A stretch of 64,000 nt of DNA from Robiginitalea sp. SC105 (GTDB taxonomy: Bacteria; Bacteroidota; Bacteroidia; Flavobacteriales; Flavobacteriaceae), in the NCBI RefSeq assembly GCF_014243345.1, contig NZ_JACLZF010000001.1:1848682-1912681 (forward strand), given 5' to 3'. The translations under genes were made by a program, and so were the position numbers. The notes under the pieces are model-generated. The model did not search any database, had not been told where the DNA came from, and worked only from the letters and a program-made list of their open reading frames with translations. This document shows, in pieces, positions 36,196-45,982 of this stretch; position 1 is the first letter of the stretch; every line of letters begins with the position of its first letter.

Positions 36196-37203
36196 ATGGG
36201 CCGGCATGTCTTCAAATGTATCGACGGCCACACGGCGGGGAACCCCGTCCGGGTAGTGGCTTCCGGGGGGCCACAGCTCTCCGGTCGCAGCATGTCCGAA
36301 AAACGGCAGCATTTCCTGCGGGAATTTGACTGGATCAGACAGGGGCTGATGTTCGAACCCAGGGGCCACGATATGATGAGCGGCAGCATCTTTTACCCGC
36401 CCAGCGACCCGGCCAACGACCTGGGGATCCTGTTTATCGAAACCAGCGGTTGCCTTCCCATGTGCGGTCACGGAACCATCGGGAGCATCACCATCGGCCT
36501 CGAGGAGGGCCTGATCCGGCCGAAGGTCCCGGGACAGGTCCGGCTGGAAACCCCTGCCGGCCTGGTCCGCATCCGGTACGGGCAGGAGGGTGAAAAAATC
36601 GAGTGGGTCGCCCTCACCAACGTACCGTCCTTTGTGGCGGCTTCCGGTCTCAGCCTGGAAACCCCTTCCCTGGGAAACCTTCGGTTCGACGTGGCCTACG
36701 GGGGCAATTACTACGCCATTGTGGATCCCCAGCCGGACTTTTCGGGATTGGAAAACTACCGGGCGTCGGAGCTTATCCGCTTCAGCCGGGAACTCCGGAC
36801 CCTGATTGCGGCCCGGTTCCCGGACCGCTTTGTTCACCCGGAAGACCCCAGCATTAGGGGGGTATCCCATGTACTTTGGGCGGGCAAGCCGCTGAAGCCG
36901 GATTCCACGGCCAGGAATGCCGTGTTCTACGGGGACAATGCCATTGACCGCTCCCCCTGCGGCACCGGTACATCCGCCCGGATGGCCCAGTGGCACCAGC
37001 AGGGGCGGTTGGAGGTCGGAGAACCCTTCCTGCATGAAAGCTTTATTGGCTCCCGCTTCGAGGGGCGGGTATTGGAAAAAACCCGGGTGGGGGACTTCCC
37101 GGCAATCATCCCCGAGATTCGCGGGTCGGCCTGGGTCCATGGATACAATACGCTCATTATTGATGAGTCCCATCCCTTCCCAAGGGGTTTTCAGGTGATT
37201 TAG
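36196..37203 (+). CDS. proline racemase family, probable 4-hydroxyproline 2-epimerase
   Basis: A 335-residue member of the proline racemase family. Both catalytic cysteines are present: Cys90 in PMCGHGTIG and Cys255 in RSPCGTGTS. Their presence separates it from trans-3-hydroxy-L-proline dehydratases, which have Thr at the second site. It should invert trans-4-hydroxy-L-proline to cis-4-hydroxy-D-proline. It is the last gene of the operon starting at 31883, 3 bases after the DUF885 gene. Proline racemase activity cannot be excluded, but the partner enzymes point to hydroxyproline. The next step, D-hydroxyproline dehydrogenase or oxidase, has no gene in this window. Confidence 0.9.
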   Translation: MGRHVFKCIDGHTAGNPVRVVASGGPQLSGRSMSEKRQHFLREFDWIRQGLMFEPRGHDMMSGSIFYPPSDPANDLGILFIETSGCLPMCGHGTIGSITIGLEEGLIRPKVPGQVRLETPAGLVRIRYGQEGEKIEWVALTNVPSFVAASGLSLETPSLGNLRFDVAYGGNYYAIVDPQPDFSGLENYRASELIRFSRELRTLIAARFPDRFVHPEDPSIRGVSHVLWAGKPLKPDSTARNAVFYGDNAIDRSPCGTGTSARMAQWHQQGRLEVGEPFLHESFIGSRFEGRVLEKTRVGDFPAIIPEIRGSAWVHGYNTLIIDESHPFPRGFQVI

Positions 37204-37279
37204 GCAGGCGGCGCAGTTCGGAAACCAAACAAACCCTCCTAAACTTCTCTTAAACAATACAATAATCCGCCGAATTTTG

Positions 37280-37287
37280 TAGTTTTG
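37280..37287 (+). promoter_or_regulatory. candidate -7 box before the copper locus
   Basis: TAGTTTTG fits TAnnTTTG and lies 8 bases before the ATG of the HYC_CC_PP gene at 37296. No TTG lies at the usual distance, and the message would be nearly leaderless, so support is weak. An activator-dependent promoter is possible. Confidence 0.3.
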
Positions 37288-37295
37288 ATGTTGTT

Positions 37296-37700
37296 ATGAA
37301 GCCATTGGCCCATAAATCCGGCGCAGTTTTACTCGCCTTCCTGCTCTTGTTCTCCACGTTGTCTTTCAGCATGGACATGCATTTCTGCGGGAAGACGCTG
37401 GTGGACTTTAAGCTCTACCATAAGGCAGAAGGTTGCGGCATGGCCATGGACGATTCCGCCACGACCGAATCCGGCTGCTGCAATGACGTGGAAATTGTCG
37501 TGGTCGGCCAGGATGACCTGGACAGTGCCAAGGCAGATACACATACCGGACAGATCGAAGTCCTGGCGACCTTCATTGCCAGCGGATTTCCCTTTCTCCT
37601 GCAACTGGAACCCCGGTCGGCCGAACTTCCCTATGAGGCCTATTCGCCTCCCCGCCTGGTCCGCGACATCCCGGTTCGCCACCAGGTATTCCTGATTTGA
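37296..37700 (+). CDS. HYC_CC_PP family protein, copper locus
   Basis: A 134-residue secreted or membrane-anchored protein of the HYC_CC_PP family, named for its conserved groups. They appear here as MDMHFCGK, GCGMAMDD, GCCND and YSPPRL. A signal peptide covers the first 25 residues. The mix of Met, His and Cys suits Cu(I) or Ag(I) binding in the periplasm. The family is often found just before Bacteroidetes heavy-metal RND exporters, as here, 108 bases before cusA. The biochemical role is not known; delivery or sensing of metal for the exporter is an inference. Confidence 0.82.
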   Translation: MKPLAHKSGAVLLAFLLLFSTLSFSMDMHFCGKTLVDFKLYHKAEGCGMAMDDSATTESGCCNDVEIVVVGQDDLDSAKADTHTGQIEVLATFIASGFPFLLQLEPRSAELPYEAYSPPRLVRDIPVRHQVFLI

Positions 37701-37808
37701 TTAAGCTTTTTTTGAAATGCGCCCGGGGCCGGAAATGGCCATGGGCTACTCCTGTTTGCGGCTTTAGCCGGAAGCGATTGTAAATCAAAAGAAAGCTAAA
37801 TCGACACC

Positions 37809-40800
37809 ATGCTGAATAAAGGCATAAAATTTCTCATCGAAAACAAACTGGTCGCTGTATTGCTGCTGGTCCTCTTTGTGGGCTGGGGCACGGTCAATGC
37901 CCCGTTTGGCTGGAAGACGGACTGGTTGCCGTCCGATCCGGTCCCGGTAGATGCCATCCCGGATATAGGTGAAAACCAGCAGATCGTTTTTACCCGGTGG
38001 CCCGGCAGGTCGCCCCAGGATATCGAGGACCAGGTGACGTACCCGCTTACCACTTCCCTTTTGGGGATCCCCGGGGTCCGCACCATCCGCAGTTCCTCCA
38101 TGTTCGGGTTTTCCAGCATTTACATCATCTTCGAGGAAGGGGTGGAATTCTATTGGAGCCGAAGCCGGATCCTCGAAAAACTGAATTCGCTTTCCCCCGG
38201 CCTGTTGCCGGATGGGGTCAGCCCGGCCCTCGGTCCCGATGCGACCGCCCTGGGGCAGATTTTCTGGTATACCCTGGAGGGGCGTGATGCCCAGGGGAAC
38301 GTAACTGGCGGCTGGGACCTGCAGGAACTCAGGAGCATCCAGGATTTTTACGTTAAGTATGCCCTTTCGTCTGCCAGTGGCGTCTCGGAAGTCGCTTCCA
38401 TTGGCGGGTATGTGCAGGAATACCAGATCGATGTGGACCCGGAAAAGATGCGGCAATACGGCATTGGCCTTGATCAGGTGGTGGGGGCCGTCCGCATGAG
38501 CAACCGGGATATCGGCGCCCAGACCATTGAAATCAACCAGGCGGAATACCTGGTCCGGGGGTTGGGGTATATCGAATCCCTGGACGACCTGCGCAATGCG
38601 GTGGTGGCCTCCGAGGATTTTACCTCCCTGCGTCTGGGGGATATTGCAAACATCTCCCTCGGCGCGGCAGAACGGCGGGGCATCCTCGACAAGGGCGGGG
38701 CCGAAGTGGTCGGGGGCGTGGTCGTGGCGCGATACGGTGCCAACCCACTGGAGGTCATCAACAATGTCAAGGCCCAGATCGCGGAACTGAGTGACGGCCT
38801 GCCTTCCAAGGAACTCAGGGACGGGCGCATCTCCCAGTTGACCGTGGTGCCTTTTTACGATCGCACCGAATTGATACAGGAGACCCTGGGGACCCTGGAG
38901 GAGGCCCTCACGCTGGAGGTACTCATCACCATCCTGGTCATCGTGGTCATGGTCTTCAACCTCAGGGCTTCCGTCCTGATTTCCGGGTTACTTCCCGTGG
39001 CCGTCCTGATGGTGTTTATCGCCATGCGCTACGGGGGGGTGGACGCAAATATCGTGGCGCTTTCCGGGATCGCCATTGCCATCGGTACCATGGTGGATAT
39101 GGGGGTGATCCTGAGTGAAAATATCATCCGCCACCTGGACGAATCGGAGGAGTCCGTCCCGGTGAACACGGTGGTCTACAACGCCACGGCAGAGGTATCG
39201 GGTGCCATCCTGACTGCCGTGATGACGACCATCATCAGCTTCATCCCCGTGTTCACGCTGATCGGGGCCGAAGGCAAGCTCTTCCGGCCCCTGGCATTCA
39301 CCAAGACCTTTGCCCTGGCGGCTGCCCTGGTGGTGGCCCTCTTCCTCATCCCGCCCTTTGCGGCCTTCCTTTTCCGGAAAACGCCCCAACGGAGCCGGTT
39401 GCGACTGCTGGCCTATGGTTTGTTGACCGCTTCGGGCGTCGCGGTGCTTGCAGGAGGATTCACCATAGGGCTGGCCCTGGTGGCCTTCGGGCTCGTCGGT
39501 TTGCTGTCCCAGCCGGCCGTGGCTGGCAGGCTGCCCGCCGGCCTGGCCCGGATCGGAACCGATCCTTCCCGGCTGAACCTGGGGATCACGGTGGTAACCA
39601 TCATCTGGCTGCTGACCGTTTATTGGCGCCCGCTGGGACTGAACCAGAACCTCTTCCTGAATTTCCTGTTCGTGTCGCTTATATGTACGGTTTTGCTTGG
39701 CGGCTTCATGCTGTTCCGGAGAAGCTATACCCCCATCCTCCGGTGGACCCTGCGGAACAAGCTCTTGTTCCTGGCGGCACCAGCAGCGCTGATCTGTTTG
39801 GGGTTCCTGATCATGCGCAATACAGGGAAAGAATTCATGCCTGCTCTGAACGAGGGTTCCTTTTTGCTGATGCCTACCTCAATGCCTCATGCCGGTGTGG
39901 CGGAAAATCAGCGGGTGCTGCAGCAGCTCGATATGGCCGTGGCGGCCATCCCCGAAGTAAAATCGGTGGTGGGTAAAGCGGGCAGGACGGAATCGGCCCT
40001 GGACCCCGCTCCCCTTTCCATGTATGAAAATGTGATCCAATACAAACCGGAATACCTGCAGGATCCTTCCGGGAAGCGGCAGCGATACCGGGTAGACCCG
40101 GATGGGCTTTTCGTGCTGAAGGACGGCGGCCGGGTGACCAACCCCAATACGGCAACGGATTCCGCGACTGCGGTCTATTTTGCCGATGTGACCCACTCCA
40201 TGCTCATCCCGGACGCGGACGGGGCCTATTTCCGAAACTGGCGCCCGGAGATTGAATCCCCCGACGACATCTGGGACGAGATCGTTTCCGCAACCCGTAT
40301 CCCCGGGGTCACCTCAGCCCCCAAGCTGCAGCCCATCGAAACACGGTTGGTCATGTTGCAGACCGGTATGCGGGCGCCCATGGGAATAAAGGTCAAGGGA
40401 CCGGACCTCAGGCAGATCGAAGCCTTTGGCCGGGAACTCGAAACGATATTGAAAGAAGCGGACGGAGTCAAGGATGAAGCGGTCTTTGCCGACCGGATCG
40501 TGGGCAAGCCCTATTTGCTCATCGATATCGACCGGGAAAGGCTCGCCCGTTACGGCCTGCTCCTGGATGACGTGCAGCAGGTGCTGGAGGTGGCCCTGGG
40601 GGGCAAGGTGCTCACGCAGACCGTCGAGGGACGGGAACGCTACGGGGTACGCGTCCGCTATCCCAGGGAACTTAGGGACAGCCCCGAGGATATTGGTTCG
40701 GTGTATGTCCCTGTGCCAGGGGGCAACCCGGTCCCGTTGAGCGAGTTGGTGGAAATCCGCTATGAGCGCGGGCCAATGGCCATCAAAAGCGAGGATACGT

Positions 40801-41591
40801 TTTTGGTGGGCTATGTCCTTTTTGATAAGATGGACGGCTATGCCGAGGTGACCGTTGTCGAAAATGCCCAGCAGCTTATCCGTGAGAAGATCGATTCCGG
40901 CGACCTGTTGGTGCCCGAAGGGATCAGTTACCGGTTTACCGGTTCCTATGAAAACCAGGTACGGGCAGAGCGGACGCTTTCCGTGGTGGTGCCCCTGGTC
41001 CTGCTGATCATTTTCCTGATCCTCTATTTCCAGTTCCGCTCCGTGACCACTTCCCTGATGGTCTTCACCGGTATTGCCGTGGCATTTGCCGGCGGTTTCA
41101 TCATGATCTGGCTTTACGGGCAGGAATGGTTCCTGAATTTCGGGTTATTCGGCGAAAACCTGCGGGACCTGTTCCAGATGCACCCGGTCAACCTGAGCGT
41201 TGCCGTTTGGGTCGGGTTTATCGCGTTGTTCGGGATTGCCACGGACGACGGGGTGGTCATGGCCACTTACCTGATGCAGAGTTTCCGGCGCAACCAGCCC
41301 GAAACGCTACCGGAGGTCCGGGATGCCGTGGTGGAAGCCGGTGAAAAGCGTATCCGCCCCTGCCTGATGACCACGGCCACCACCGTCCTCGCCCTGTTGC
41401 CCGTGCTGACCTCCACGGGAAGGGGGAGCGATATCATGATCCCGATGGCCATCCCCAGTTTTGGGGGGATGCTCATTGCCCTGATCACGCTTTTTGTGGT
41501 GCCGGTGCTCTATTGCTGGCGGGAAGAATTGCGATTGAAACGCCGTAGCGGGAAAACAGGCCCGGAAACGGTCAAAACCAAATGGATATGA
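37809..41591 (+). CDS. cusA: CusA-type heavy-metal RND efflux pump
   Basis: A 1260-residue HME-RND inner-membrane pump. TM4 reads GIAIAIGTMVDMGVILSEN, which matches the CusA (Cu/Ag) form more than the CzcA (divalent) form. Other family blocks are PDIGENQQIVFTRWPG near the N-terminus and GIKVKGPDLRQIE. It is about 200 residues longer than E. coli CusA. Extra length lies in a block at about 510-620 with three further hydrophobic stretches between the two halves, a periplasmic insertion near 770-810, and a segment near 1110-1130. It overlaps the TolC-type gene by 4-10 bases. The pump moves Cu(I)/Ag(I) from periplasm or cytoplasm to the outer-membrane channel with proton coupling. Confidence 0.93.
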   Translation: MLNKGIKFLIENKLVAVLLLVLFVGWGTVNAPFGWKTDWLPSDPVPVDAIPDIGENQQIVFTRWPGRSPQDIEDQVTYPLTTSLLGIPGVRTIRSSSMFGFSSIYIIFEEGVEFYWSRSRILEKLNSLSPGLLPDGVSPALGPDATALGQIFWYTLEGRDAQGNVTGGWDLQELRSIQDFYVKYALSSASGVSEVASIGGYVQEYQIDVDPEKMRQYGIGLDQVVGAVRMSNRDIGAQTIEINQAEYLVRGLGYIESLDDLRNAVVASEDFTSLRLGDIANISLGAAERRGILDKGGAEVVGGVVVARYGANPLEVINNVKAQIAELSDGLPSKELRDGRISQLTVVPFYDRTELIQETLGTLEEALTLEVLITILVIVVMVFNLRASVLISGLLPVAVLMVFIAMRYGGVDANIVALSGIAIAIGTMVDMGVILSENIIRHLDESEESVPVNTVVYNATAEVSGAILTAVMTTIISFIPVFTLIGAEGKLFRPLAFTKTFALAAALVVALFLIPPFAAFLFRKTPQRSRLRLLAYGLLTASGVAVLAGGFTIGLALVAFGLVGLLSQPAVAGRLPAGLARIGTDPSRLNLGITVVTIIWLLTVYWRPLGLNQNLFLNFLFVSLICTVLLGGFMLFRRSYTPILRWTLRNKLLFLAAPAALICLGFLIMRNTGKEFMPALNEGSFLLMPTSMPHAGVAENQRVLQQLDMAVAAIPEVKSVVGKAGRTESALDPAPLSMYENVIQYKPEYLQDPSGKRQRYRVDPDGLFVLKDGGRVTNPNTATDSATAVYFADVTHSMLIPDADGAYFRNWRPEIESPDDIWDEIVSATRIPGVTSAPKLQPIETRLVMLQTGMRAPMGIKVKGPDLRQIEAFGRELETILKEADGVKDEAVFADRIVGKPYLLIDIDRERLARYGLLLDDVQQVLEVALGGKVLTQTVEGRERYGVRVRYPRELRDSPEDIGSVYVPVPGGNPVPLSELVEIRYERGPMAIKSEDTFLVGYVLFDKMDGYAEVTVVENAQQLIREKIDSGDLLVPEGISYRFTGSYENQVRAERTLSVVVPLVLLIIFLILYFQFRSVTTSLMVFTGIAVAFAGGFIMIWLYGQEWFLNFGLFGENLRDLFQMHPVNLSVAVWVGFIALFGIATDDGVVMATYLMQSFRRNQPETLPEVRDAVVEAGEKRIRPCLMTTATTVLALLPVLTSTGRGSDIMIPMAIPSFGGMLIALITLFVVPVLYCWREELRLKRRSGKTGPETVKTKWI

Positions 41592-42820
41592 AAGCGCGTT
41601 ACTACCTGATGCAACTGATCCTCGCCCTGGGTGTTTTCCAGGGCCTGCAAAGCCAGGAGATCCGTTATTTTATAGACCTGGCCGAAGCCAATAACCCGGA
41701 CCTCCAGGCGCTCCGGCTCCGGACCGACCTGGCAGGCGAGAAGGTCAATGAAGCAGGTGCCCTGCCGGATATCGAAATCGGCGCTGGGGTTTTTGTCAGT
41801 GAACCGGAAACCCGGACCGGTGCCCAGAAGGCGCGGTTTTCCCTCCGGCAAATGCTTCCCTGGTTCGGCCAGATTACCGCCCGGGAAGCCTACGCCTCCA
41901 GTATGGCAGAGGTCGAATACCTGGACTGGGTGATAGCCCGCCGCCAGCTCCGGCTGGATGTTGCCCGTTCCTATTACGGCTTGCAGGCACTCCGGCAGCA
42001 GATCGGGATCCTGGAAGATCAGGCCGGGCTGCTGGAAGCCTATCGGGAAATTGCGCTGGCTTCCGTGGAAACAGGCAGGGCTTCGGCCGTGGATGTCCTC
42101 AGGCTGGATATCCGCAGGAATGATGTGGATGCCCGCAGGCAAATCCTCGAGAACCAGTACCAGTCCGGGTCCTTTGCCTTTTTCCGGCTGATCAACGCGA
42201 CGGAAACCGCCATTGGCTTTCTGGTCACCGACCTGCCGGCAGATTTGCCCGCAACGGAAATGCCCGCACTCGGGCCCCACCCGGAACTCGAAAAATACGA
42301 CCGCCTCTACGAATCGGTTTCGAAGGAAGAAGCGGTAAACCGGAAAGCTGCCGGGCCCCGGATAGGCCTGGGGGTAGATTATATCCCTGTGGCGGAACGC
42401 ACCGATATGTCCGTCCCGGACAATGGGAAGGATATCCTGATGCCCATGGTGTCCTTTTCGGTCCCCCTGTTCAACGGGGCCTACCGTTCCCGCACCCGCC
42501 AGAATGAGATCCGGCAGGCCACCCTGGAGGCCGAGGAGGTATCCCGCCGCAACCGCCTGGAAAGTATGTTGCGGGAGGCCTGGCAGGGGCAGCAATCCGA
42601 ACGCATCCGCTATGCCGCGTTGGCGGAAAACACCCAGCGGACCCGGCAGGCGATAGAGATCCTGCTCCGCAACTATGAAACACAGACCGTGGACTTCGAT
42701 GAATTGCTGGAAATGCACGAGCTGGAACTGAAACTGCAGCTGCAGCAGACCGAAGCCCTGGCCGCCTTCCTGTCCGAAGGGGCACTGGTCAACTACCTGG
42801 CCGGGGAATCCGATCTTTAA
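41582..42820 (+). CDS. TolC-family outer-membrane channel protein (CusC-like)
   Basis: A 412-residue outer-membrane efflux protein with a signal peptide (LMQLILALGVFQGL) and long helical repeats typical of the TolC family, such as YFIDLAEANNPDLQALRLRTDL and the second copy from about residue 230. Two in-frame starts are close together, at 41582 and 41588. The latter gives a 4-base ATGA overlap with cusA and a neater signal peptide, so it may be the real one. It would complete the CusABC-type tripartite export system as the outer-membrane exit. Confidence 0.9.
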   Translation: MDMKARYYLMQLILALGVFQGLQSQEIRYFIDLAEANNPDLQALRLRTDLAGEKVNEAGALPDIEIGAGVFVSEPETRTGAQKARFSLRQMLPWFGQITAREAYASSMAEVEYLDWVIARRQLRLDVARSYYGLQALRQQIGILEDQAGLLEAYREIALASVETGRASAVDVLRLDIRRNDVDARRQILENQYQSGSFAFFRLINATETAIGFLVTDLPADLPATEMPALGPHPELEKYDRLYESVSKEEAVNRKAAGPRIGLGVDYIPVAERTDMSVPDNGKDILMPMVSFSVPLFNGAYRSRTRQNEIRQATLEAEEVSRRNRLESMLREAWQGQQSERIRYAALAENTQRTRQAIEILLRNYETQTVDFDELLEMHELELKLQLQQTEALAAFLSEGALVNYLAGESDL

Positions 42821-42883
42821 GGGAACCCCTGCCGAAACGATAAGAAACATGGAATACATTGATTAATTTTAAACTGAAACAAG

Positions 42884-43429
42884 ATGATACAAATGAAAAT
42901 GAATGCACCAAAAATGACCGGCCTGATGCTGGCTGCGATTACCCTGATGGTTTCCTGCAAGGAGGGGCCTAAAACAGCGGAAGACCCCACCCCGGTGGAA
43001 GCCGTTACGGCACAGGACGGAGGTATCGGTTTCCGGGAATCCGGGACCAACCAGGTCTTTGAGGCGTACCTGGACCTGAAAGATGCGCTGGTGGCGTCCG
43101 ACCCACTTGCAGCCGAAAGCGCCGCAACACAAATGTTGCGCGCCCCGGGCCTGGACAACCCGGCAGTCAGGGAGGAACTGGAAACCTTTTTGTCGGCAGA
43201 AGGGATCGAGGGGCAGCGGGAAAGTTTTTCCAGCCTGGTCGCAAAATTGGAACCCGTACTCCGGGACCACCTGAGCACCGGGACGGTTTACAAGCAGTTT
43301 TGTCCGATGGCCTTCAACAATACCGGCGGATACTGGTTCTCCGATTCGGAGGAAATACGCAACCCCTATTTTGGCGATAAAATGCTCAAATGCGGCAAGG
43401 TGGATGACCGCCTGGTCGCGCAACCCTAA
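42884..43429 (+). CDS. DUF3347 lipoprotein, copper locus
   Basis: A 181-residue lipoprotein (LMVSCKEG lipobox) made mainly of one DUF3347 domain. The conserved half is EAYLDLKDALVASDP, followed by the metal-binding-looking end FCPMAFNNTGGYW, IRNPYFGDKMLKCG. The Cys-Pro-Met and Met-Leu-Lys-Cys motifs suggest Cu(I) binding. The same domain is at the C-terminus of the CusB homologue at 46699. The start at 42884 has alternatives a few codons in. It lies 63 bases after the TolC gene and 20 bases before the ATPase gene, clearly within the copper locus. A periplasmic metal-storage or hand-over role is likely. Confidence 0.85.
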   Translation: MIQMKMNAPKMTGLMLAAITLMVSCKEGPKTAEDPTPVEAVTAQDGGIGFRESGTNQVFEAYLDLKDALVASDPLAAESAATQMLRAPGLDNPAVREELETFLSAEGIEGQRESFSSLVAKLEPVLRDHLSTGTVYKQFCPMAFNNTGGYWFSDSEEIRNPYFGDKMLKCGKVDDRLVAQP

Positions 43430-43449
43430 CCCAGTAATGAAACCGTGCA

Positions 43450-45978
43450 ATGGAAATGAAACACACCTATGACATAAAAGGCATGAGTTGCGAAGGCTGC
43501 AGGAAGCATGTCGCGGAATCCCTGTCGGCGGTCGAAGGGGTGCTTTCCGTAGTGGTAGACCTGGAAAAGGGCCAGGCGGAAATCGAGATGGGATCCCATG
43601 TCCCTATCGAGCGTTTCCAGGAGGCCCTCAGCGACAGCCACTACAGTATCCACCTGCCCGGTGACGCTCCCACGTCGCATGCATCCGGGAAGGCACATGC
43701 AGCGCAAAGCGGTAAAAACACCCCTCAGGCGGGAAAGGGCACCGGTACGTATTACTGCCCGATGCACTGCGAAGGGGACAAGACCTATACGGCGCCCGGG
43801 GATTGCCCTGTTTGCGGCATGGACCTGGTGGAACAACAGGACTTCAGCCAGGCTGCCAAACAGCAATACACCTGTCCGATGCACCCGGAAGTCGTCCGCG
43901 ACGCCCCGGGAAGCTGCCCGATTTGCGGCATGGACCTGGTGCCCATGAAGCCGGAAGCCAGCGAAGGGGATAAGACCTATCGCAGGCTGTTGCGGAAATT
44001 CTGGATCGCCCTGGCGTTCACCCTGCCGGTTTTCTTTATCGCGATGTCCGAAATGCTGCCCGGAAACCCGCTCTACAGCTGGATGCCGCGCAGCTACTGG
44101 AACTGGGTACAACTGGGCTTGTCCCTGCCGGTGGTGTTCTACGCCACCTGGATGTTCTTTACCAGGGCCTACCGCTCTATCCGGTACTGGAACCTGAACA
44201 TGTTTACCCTGATCGGGATTGGCGCGGGCGTCGCCTGGCTCTTCAGTGTTTTCGGTATTGTCTTCCCGGACTTTTTCCCGCCCCAGTTCAAGACGGCCTC
44301 CGGGGATGTCCACGTGTATTTCGAGGCAGCCACGGTGATCCTGACACTCGTGCTGCTGGGGCAGTTGCTCGAAGCCCGGGCCCACAGGAAAACGAATTCC
44401 GCTGTCCGGGAGCTGCTGAAACTGGCGCCCAACAAGGCCGTCCGTGTCCGGGATGGCAGGGAAGAGGAAATCCCCATCGACGCCATCGAAATCGGGGATA
44501 CCCTCCGGGTAAAGCCCGGGGAGAAGATCCCGGTGGACGGAACGCTGACCGAGGGGCAAACCACGGTGGACGAATCGATGATCACCGGGGAACCGATGCC
44601 CGTGGATAAGGCGGTGGGGGACACCCTGAGGAGTGGTACCCTCAACGGGAACCGGTCCTTCCTCATGTCGGCTGAAAAAATCGGCTCGGAAACACTGCTG
44701 GCGCGGATCATCCAGCTGGTCAATGAGGCCGGGCGGAGCCGGGCACCCATACAGAACCTGGCCGACCGGGTCTCGGCCTATTTCGTGCCCACGGTCGTCC
44801 TGGTTGCCGTACTGACTTTTGCCATCTGGGCGTTTTTCGGGCCGGAACCCTCGTACGTCTATGGCCTTGTCAATGGTATAGCCGTACTCATCATTGCCTG
44901 TCCATGCGCCCTGGGGTTGGCGACTCCCATGTCTGTAATGGTAGGGGTCGGCAAGGGGGCCCAAAACGGCGTGCTGATGCGCGAGGCGGCAGCTCTTGAA
45001 ACCCTTGCCAAAGTGGATACGCTTATCGTGGACAAGACCGGTACCATCACAGAAGGCCGGCCGGCGGTGGAAACGGTGGTCGGCCTGCCCGGGGTCTCAG
45101 ATCCCGATTCGGTCCTGGAGCGGGCTGCTTCCCTGAACCAGCAAAGCGAACACCCCCTTGCGAGGGCCACGGTGGAGTACGCCAAGGGGAAAGGCCTGAA
45201 ACCCGGTAAGCCCGAAGACTTCCATTCTGTAACGGGAAAAGGCGTGACAGGGAAGCTGGGCGGGCAATCCCTGGCCCTGGGCAACCGGGCGCTGATGGAA
45301 CAGGAGCAGGCCGTTATCCCCGAATCCCTCGTGGAAAAATCCGGGGGCTTTCAGGATGCGGGCAAGACCGTTTCCTACCTGGCCGCTGATGGCCAGGTCA
45401 TCGGCCTGATCGTCATTGGTGACCGGATCAAGGAAGGCAGTGGGAATGCCATCCGGGAATTGCAGAAAAAAGGGGTGGCGGTCATCATGCTTACCGGGGA
45501 TAACCCCCGGACGGCGCAAACGGTGGCGGATACCCTGGGATTGACTGATTTCCGGGCCGGGATGCTCCCCGAAGATAAACTCCGGGAAGTGGAGCGGTTG
45601 CAAAGTCAGGGCAAGGTCGTGGCCATGGCAGGGGACGGCATCAACGATGCCCCTGCCCTTGCAAAAAGCGATGTGGGCATCGCCATGGGCACCGGGACGG
45701 ATGTGGCGATTGAAAGTGCGGGGATCACCCTGGTAAACGGGGACCTTCACGGGATCGTCAAAGCAAGGAACCTCAGCACAAAGGTCATGCGGAACATCCG
45801 GGAGAACCTGTTTTTTGCGCTGGTTTACAATACGGTGGGCGTTCCGGTGGCAGCCGGGGTACTCTATCCTTTTTTCGGCGTCCTGCTGTCGCCCATGATA
45901 GCAGCTGCCGCCATGAGCTTCAGCTCGGTATCCGTAATTGCCAATTCCCTGCGCCTGAAATCCACCAAGATCGATTAA
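43450..45978 (+). CDS. copA: Cu(I)/Ag(I) P1B-type ATPase with HMA and two heavy-metal-binding domains
   Basis: An 842-residue P1B ATPase exporting Cu(I) or Ag(I). The N-terminus has an HMA domain with GMSCEGC (Cys14, Cys17). Two short heavy-metal-binding modules follow, YYCPMHCEG...CPVCGMDL at about 97-130 and YTCPMHPEV...CPICGMDL at about 139-172. Then come the membrane helices with IACPCALG (Cys484-Pro-Cys486), the phosphorylated Asp528 in DKTGT, SEHPLAR and [10 protein letters not shown]. Tandem HMBDs after an HMA are an expanded N-terminus compared with E. coli CopA. It sits 20 bases after the DUF3347 gene and 4 bases before the PepSY gene. Confidence 0.94.
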   Translation: MEMKHTYDIKGMSCEGCRKHVAESLSAVEGVLSVVVDLEKGQAEIEMGSHVPIERFQEALSDSHYSIHLPGDAPTSHASGKAHAAQSGKNTPQAGKGTGTYYCPMHCEGDKTYTAPGDCPVCGMDLVEQQDFSQAAKQQYTCPMHPEVVRDAPGSCPICGMDLVPMKPEASEGDKTYRRLLRKFWIALAFTLPVFFIAMSEMLPGNPLYSWMPRSYWNWVQLGLSLPVVFYATWMFFTRAYRSIRYWNLNMFTLIGIGAGVAWLFSVFGIVFPDFFPPQFKTASGDVHVYFEAATVILTLVLLGQLLEARAHRKTNSAVRELLKLAPNKAVRVRDGREEEIPIDAIEIGDTLRVKPGEKIPVDGTLTEGQTTVDESMITGEPMPVDKAVGDTLRSGTLNGNRSFLMSAEKIGSETLLARIIQLVNEAGRSRAPIQNLADRVSAYFVPTVVLVAVLTFAIWAFFGPEPSYVYGLVNGIAVLIIACPCALGLATPMSVMVGVGKGAQNGVLMREAAALETLAKVDTLIVDKTGTITEGRPAVETVVGLPGVSDPDSVLERAASLNQQSEHPLARATVEYAKGKGLKPGKPEDFHSVTGKGVTGKLGGQSLALGNRALMEQEQAVIPESLVEKSGGFQDAGKTVSYLAADGQVIGLIVIGDRIKEGSGNAIRELQKKGVAVIMLTGDNPRTAQTVADTLGLTDFRAGMLPEDKLREVERLQSQGKVVAMAGDGINDAPALAKSDVGIAMGTGTDVAIESAGITLVNGDLHGIVKARNLSTKVMRNIRENLFFALVYNTVGVPVAAGVLYPFFGVLLSPMIAAAAMSFSSVSVIANSLRLKSTKID

Positions 45979-45982
45979 ATAA

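Noticed and set aside
34618-37257. Very long open reading frame on the minus strand, opposite the DUF885 and epimerase genes
   Set aside because: The sequence is Gly/Pro/Gln-rich without any family motif, and the plus-strand genes there have clear motifs and coupled starts. Long antisense frames are expected in GC-rich DNA.
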